DNA from: Dickeya aquatica
GTDB lineage: Bacteria > Pseudomonadota > Gammaproteobacteria > Enterobacterales > Enterobacteriaceae
Length of the DNA stretch: 64,000 bases
Reading direction: 5' to 3'
Assembly: GCF_900095885.1 (NCBI RefSeq)
Contig: NZ_LT615367.1
Location: forward strand, 1,922,001 to 1,986,000
Positions within the stretch are counted from its first letter, which is position 1. Every line of letters starts with the position of its first letter. Made by a program: the position numbers and the translations under genes. The notes below the pieces were generated by a model. It was not told the origin of the DNA, searched no databases, and saw only the letters and a list, made by a program, of their open reading frames with translations. This document shows positions 62,503-64,000 of this stretch, one piece after another.

Positions 62503-62853
62503 TGAACTTCATGTTTTAAATATGTAGTTCATTACGTAAGTTGAATGAGTAAATATCGGTTCATTTCTGAGTTTGCCATTCTGGATGATTGTAATTTTAG
62601 GTTCCGGGAGTCATCGCCTATATGTTTTGTTGAGCTACCCTTGTAATGTTGGCAATGCCCGTTTCACACCCTGAGACATTTAGTAAGATTTTTAAGGTTT
62701 CAGTAAGGGCGAGCTTCGTTCTTTGAGAGCTAGTAAATACTTTGCTTTGTTTTAACAGGTTCTGTTTTTCCAGTAGCAGTAAATGATCCTAATCCACTTG
62801 AATGCCAGTGAGTTGCTCCTCATTAATTGATGCACTGTGTTTTTTGTAACGGT
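62503..62853. other. gene-free, AT-rich interval
   Basis: No frame of credible length or composition. An inverted pair (ATGAACTTCA...ATGTAGTTCAT, 62501-62535) just after the PIN gene could weakly terminate it. Confidence 0.4.
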
Positions 62854-62968
62854 CGCACTAAATAGCTTCTCATAATAGCGCTACACTTGTGAGAGATGAC
62901 ATCCCGCCAGCTCTAGAGCCGCGCAATGATAAGTGGAGCATTAATGCGAGAAGCTATTTAGCACTAAG
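62854..62968. repeat. MITE-like palindromic element
   Basis: About 115 bases with imperfect terminal inverted repeats of about 38 bases: CTAAATAGCTTCTC near 62860 and its inverse GAGAAGCTATTTAG near 62948, and the flanking sequences also pair. Non-coding. The same CTAAATAGCTTCTCAT end is found at 59146. It resembles a miniature inverted-repeat transposable element, or the end of a larger mobile element. Confidence 0.6.
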
Positions 62969-63039
62969 ACACCCAACAAATCGGACTATTCCACTGAATA
63001 AAGATAACGTCAGAACAAGCATAAGTCAGTATGAGTGAC

Positions 63040-63320
63040 GTAATTCCACATTTTTGCGCATTGCTACCGTTCGGTTTCGTTTTGCGTGCTGCGCAATTCA
63101 GATTGCGCAATCTCGCGTTTATAGACCATAAAACTCAAGTTTTCCATAGCCTCCAAAGGGTAGGGTGACATTGCGCAATTTGCCTATTTGACAGCAGGTT
63201 GAACGTTTAGCGCAGGATGAGACAGGAAATACACTAACAAAAGCTAACAGTGCAAGGGGTAGGATGCTTGTACTTGTGGTACGCACTGAGGATGACGCAT
63301 GGTGTTGCGCACTTTATTGC
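63040..63320. repeat. cluster of ATTGCGCAAT palindromes
   Basis: Perfect palindromes ATTGCGCAAT at 63102-63111 and 63170-63179, with partial copies (TGCGCAATT near 63090, TTGCGCATTG near 63053, GTTGCGCACTT near 63305). No gene overlaps. They resemble binding sites for a dimeric regulator or iterons. Confidence 0.5.
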
Positions 63321-63555
63321 GTACCGGCTCTGGTTTGTGAGCAGCCAGGCTAAACGCCCACCATACGGATTGTGATTTCTGTGTGTGAATGGGGTAAGTT
63401 AGGGAGCAAAAAACTTAGCATTTCTTAGCATGTTCCCACGCCTTCCAAATTGATTTCAATTCGCCGCCAAATTGAAAAAATTGAGCTATGACGCGGCGTT
63501 AGCCGTTTTTCCACTGGTTCGCACCCGCCAGCGCTGATGCGAACCACTGCGCACG

Positions 63556-63885
63556 TTATGTCGTAGCGGCTTCGTTTTTGCGTTTGTTCTCCAGCCAGCG
63601 GCGGTAGCCTGCTAACTGGCGGGCTTTGCCTTCCGACGTTTTGGCTCCGGTACTTTTGCCGCCGTGGTATTTGCAGCGGCCACTACGGTAAATGTCCGTG
63701 CGTTTGCAGGGGGGGCCAGCGCGGGTGGTGGCGCAGCATTGCAGGCCGCGCAGTTCGTCGGGATATGGCTCTAGCGGCGGTCTGTGCTGCGGGTCATAGC
63801 CGGTGGCGGCCCAGGCCCGGTGTTCGGCCATCTTGCGGTCATGGTGCGCCTGATAGCGCTTCAGTAATCTTTTGCGGTCGTTCAT
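63556..63885 (-). CDS. phage-type Cys/His protein (HGGKSTG motif)
   Basis: A 109-residue basic protein starting MNDRKRLLKRYQAHHDRK at 63885, chosen because GGAG is seven bases upstream; the frame is open upstream. It has the phage-common pattern CCATTRAGPPCKR, GRCKYHGGKSTGAKTSEGKAR: two Cys pairs and a His that probably bind zinc. Such proteins are frequent in prophages and islands; function unknown. Confidence 0.75.
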   Translation of the reverse strand: MNDRKRLLKRYQAHHDRKMAEHRAWAATGYDPQHRPPLEPYPDELRGLQCCATTRAGPPCKRTDIYRSGRCKYHGGKSTGAKTSEGKARQLAGYRRWLENKRKNEAATT

Positions 63886-64000
63886 TGCGGTACTCCAGTC
63901 TTCTGCCATCCCGCTAACGTTCACCGTAAAACCTCTATATTTCTCTATGATGCATGGGGTAAGGCGGCATCGGTCGGCGTGATTTTTTACGCCAGCCGTA

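Larger units (their letters stand above)
59052..64000. mobile_element. integrated island adjacent to sdsR (right end outside window)
   Basis: A truncated phage/P4-type integrase lies 276 bases past sdsR, followed by genes of lower GC, a toxin-antitoxin-like pair, a MITE-like element and a phage-type gene. The region beside sdsR is a known insertion site for prophages and islands in enterobacteria. No second copy of the sdsR 3' end occurs in the window. Confidence 0.65.

Overview
The window is a roughly 64 kb stretch of an enterobacterial chromosome, most likely a plant-associated member of the Pectobacteriaceae or Erwiniaceae. The evidence is an AvrE-family type III effector (DspE) with its chaperone (DspF), a pectate-lyase-type harpin (HrpW), hrp-box promoters, an Enterobacterales-type recBCD, and the yebY-sdsR pair. 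I cannot name the genus from sequence alone.

Layout. (1) 1-21960: most of a P2-like prophage, cut by the left window edge inside gene S. Late genes S, R, lysis, X, L, M, N, O run leftward and P and Q rightward. A toxin-antitoxin pair sits between Q and the rolling-circle initiator gpA. A leftward early operon follows (two DNA methyltransferases, a DEDD exonuclease, a TraR/DksA-like protein, small genes, a Cox-like protein). Then come a rightward repressor, a membrane protein sharing a short motif with it, a two-gene BRCT-domain cargo cassette, and the integrase. The prophage ends in a 3' fragment of tRNA-Leu(UAA). (2) 21961-31833: a second, defective P2-like prophage in the same orientation (ogr, D, inverted FI-FII, a P fragment, Q, a near-identical toxin-antitoxin pair, gpA, a PAPS-reductase-like fragment), cut off by insertion sequences. 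(3) 31834-35829: IS remnants (IS2-like, IS481-like, IS110-like, IS3-like) around an AT-rich acyltransferase gene. (4) 35974-48902: a lone periplasmic binding protein, a Ser-rich protein, an SDR, a HrpW-type harpin with its downstream small gene, a second harpin lacking the pectate-lyase domain, divergent dspE-dspF, and an isochorismatase-like hydrolase. Three hrp-box promoters precede the two harpins and dspE. (5) 49073-58286: recC-recB-recD in overlapping tandem, without ptrA. (6) 58466-59051: yebY and the sRNA SdsR. (7) 59052-64000: start of an integrated island next to sdsR, with a truncated integrase, an XRE-ImmA/IrrE metallopeptidase plus PIN-domain pair, a MITE-like palindromic element and a phage-type Cys/His protein.

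How it works together. HrpL would be expected to activate the harpin and dspEF transcripts, giving apoplastic harpins and an injected effector. The prophages bring immunity, toxin-antitoxin and DNA-modification genes. The strongest candidates for something undescribed are the BRCT gene pair between phage repressor and integrase, the AGRD motif shared by the phage repressor and its membrane-anchored neighbour, and a two-frame coding region in the phage cytosine methyltransferase.
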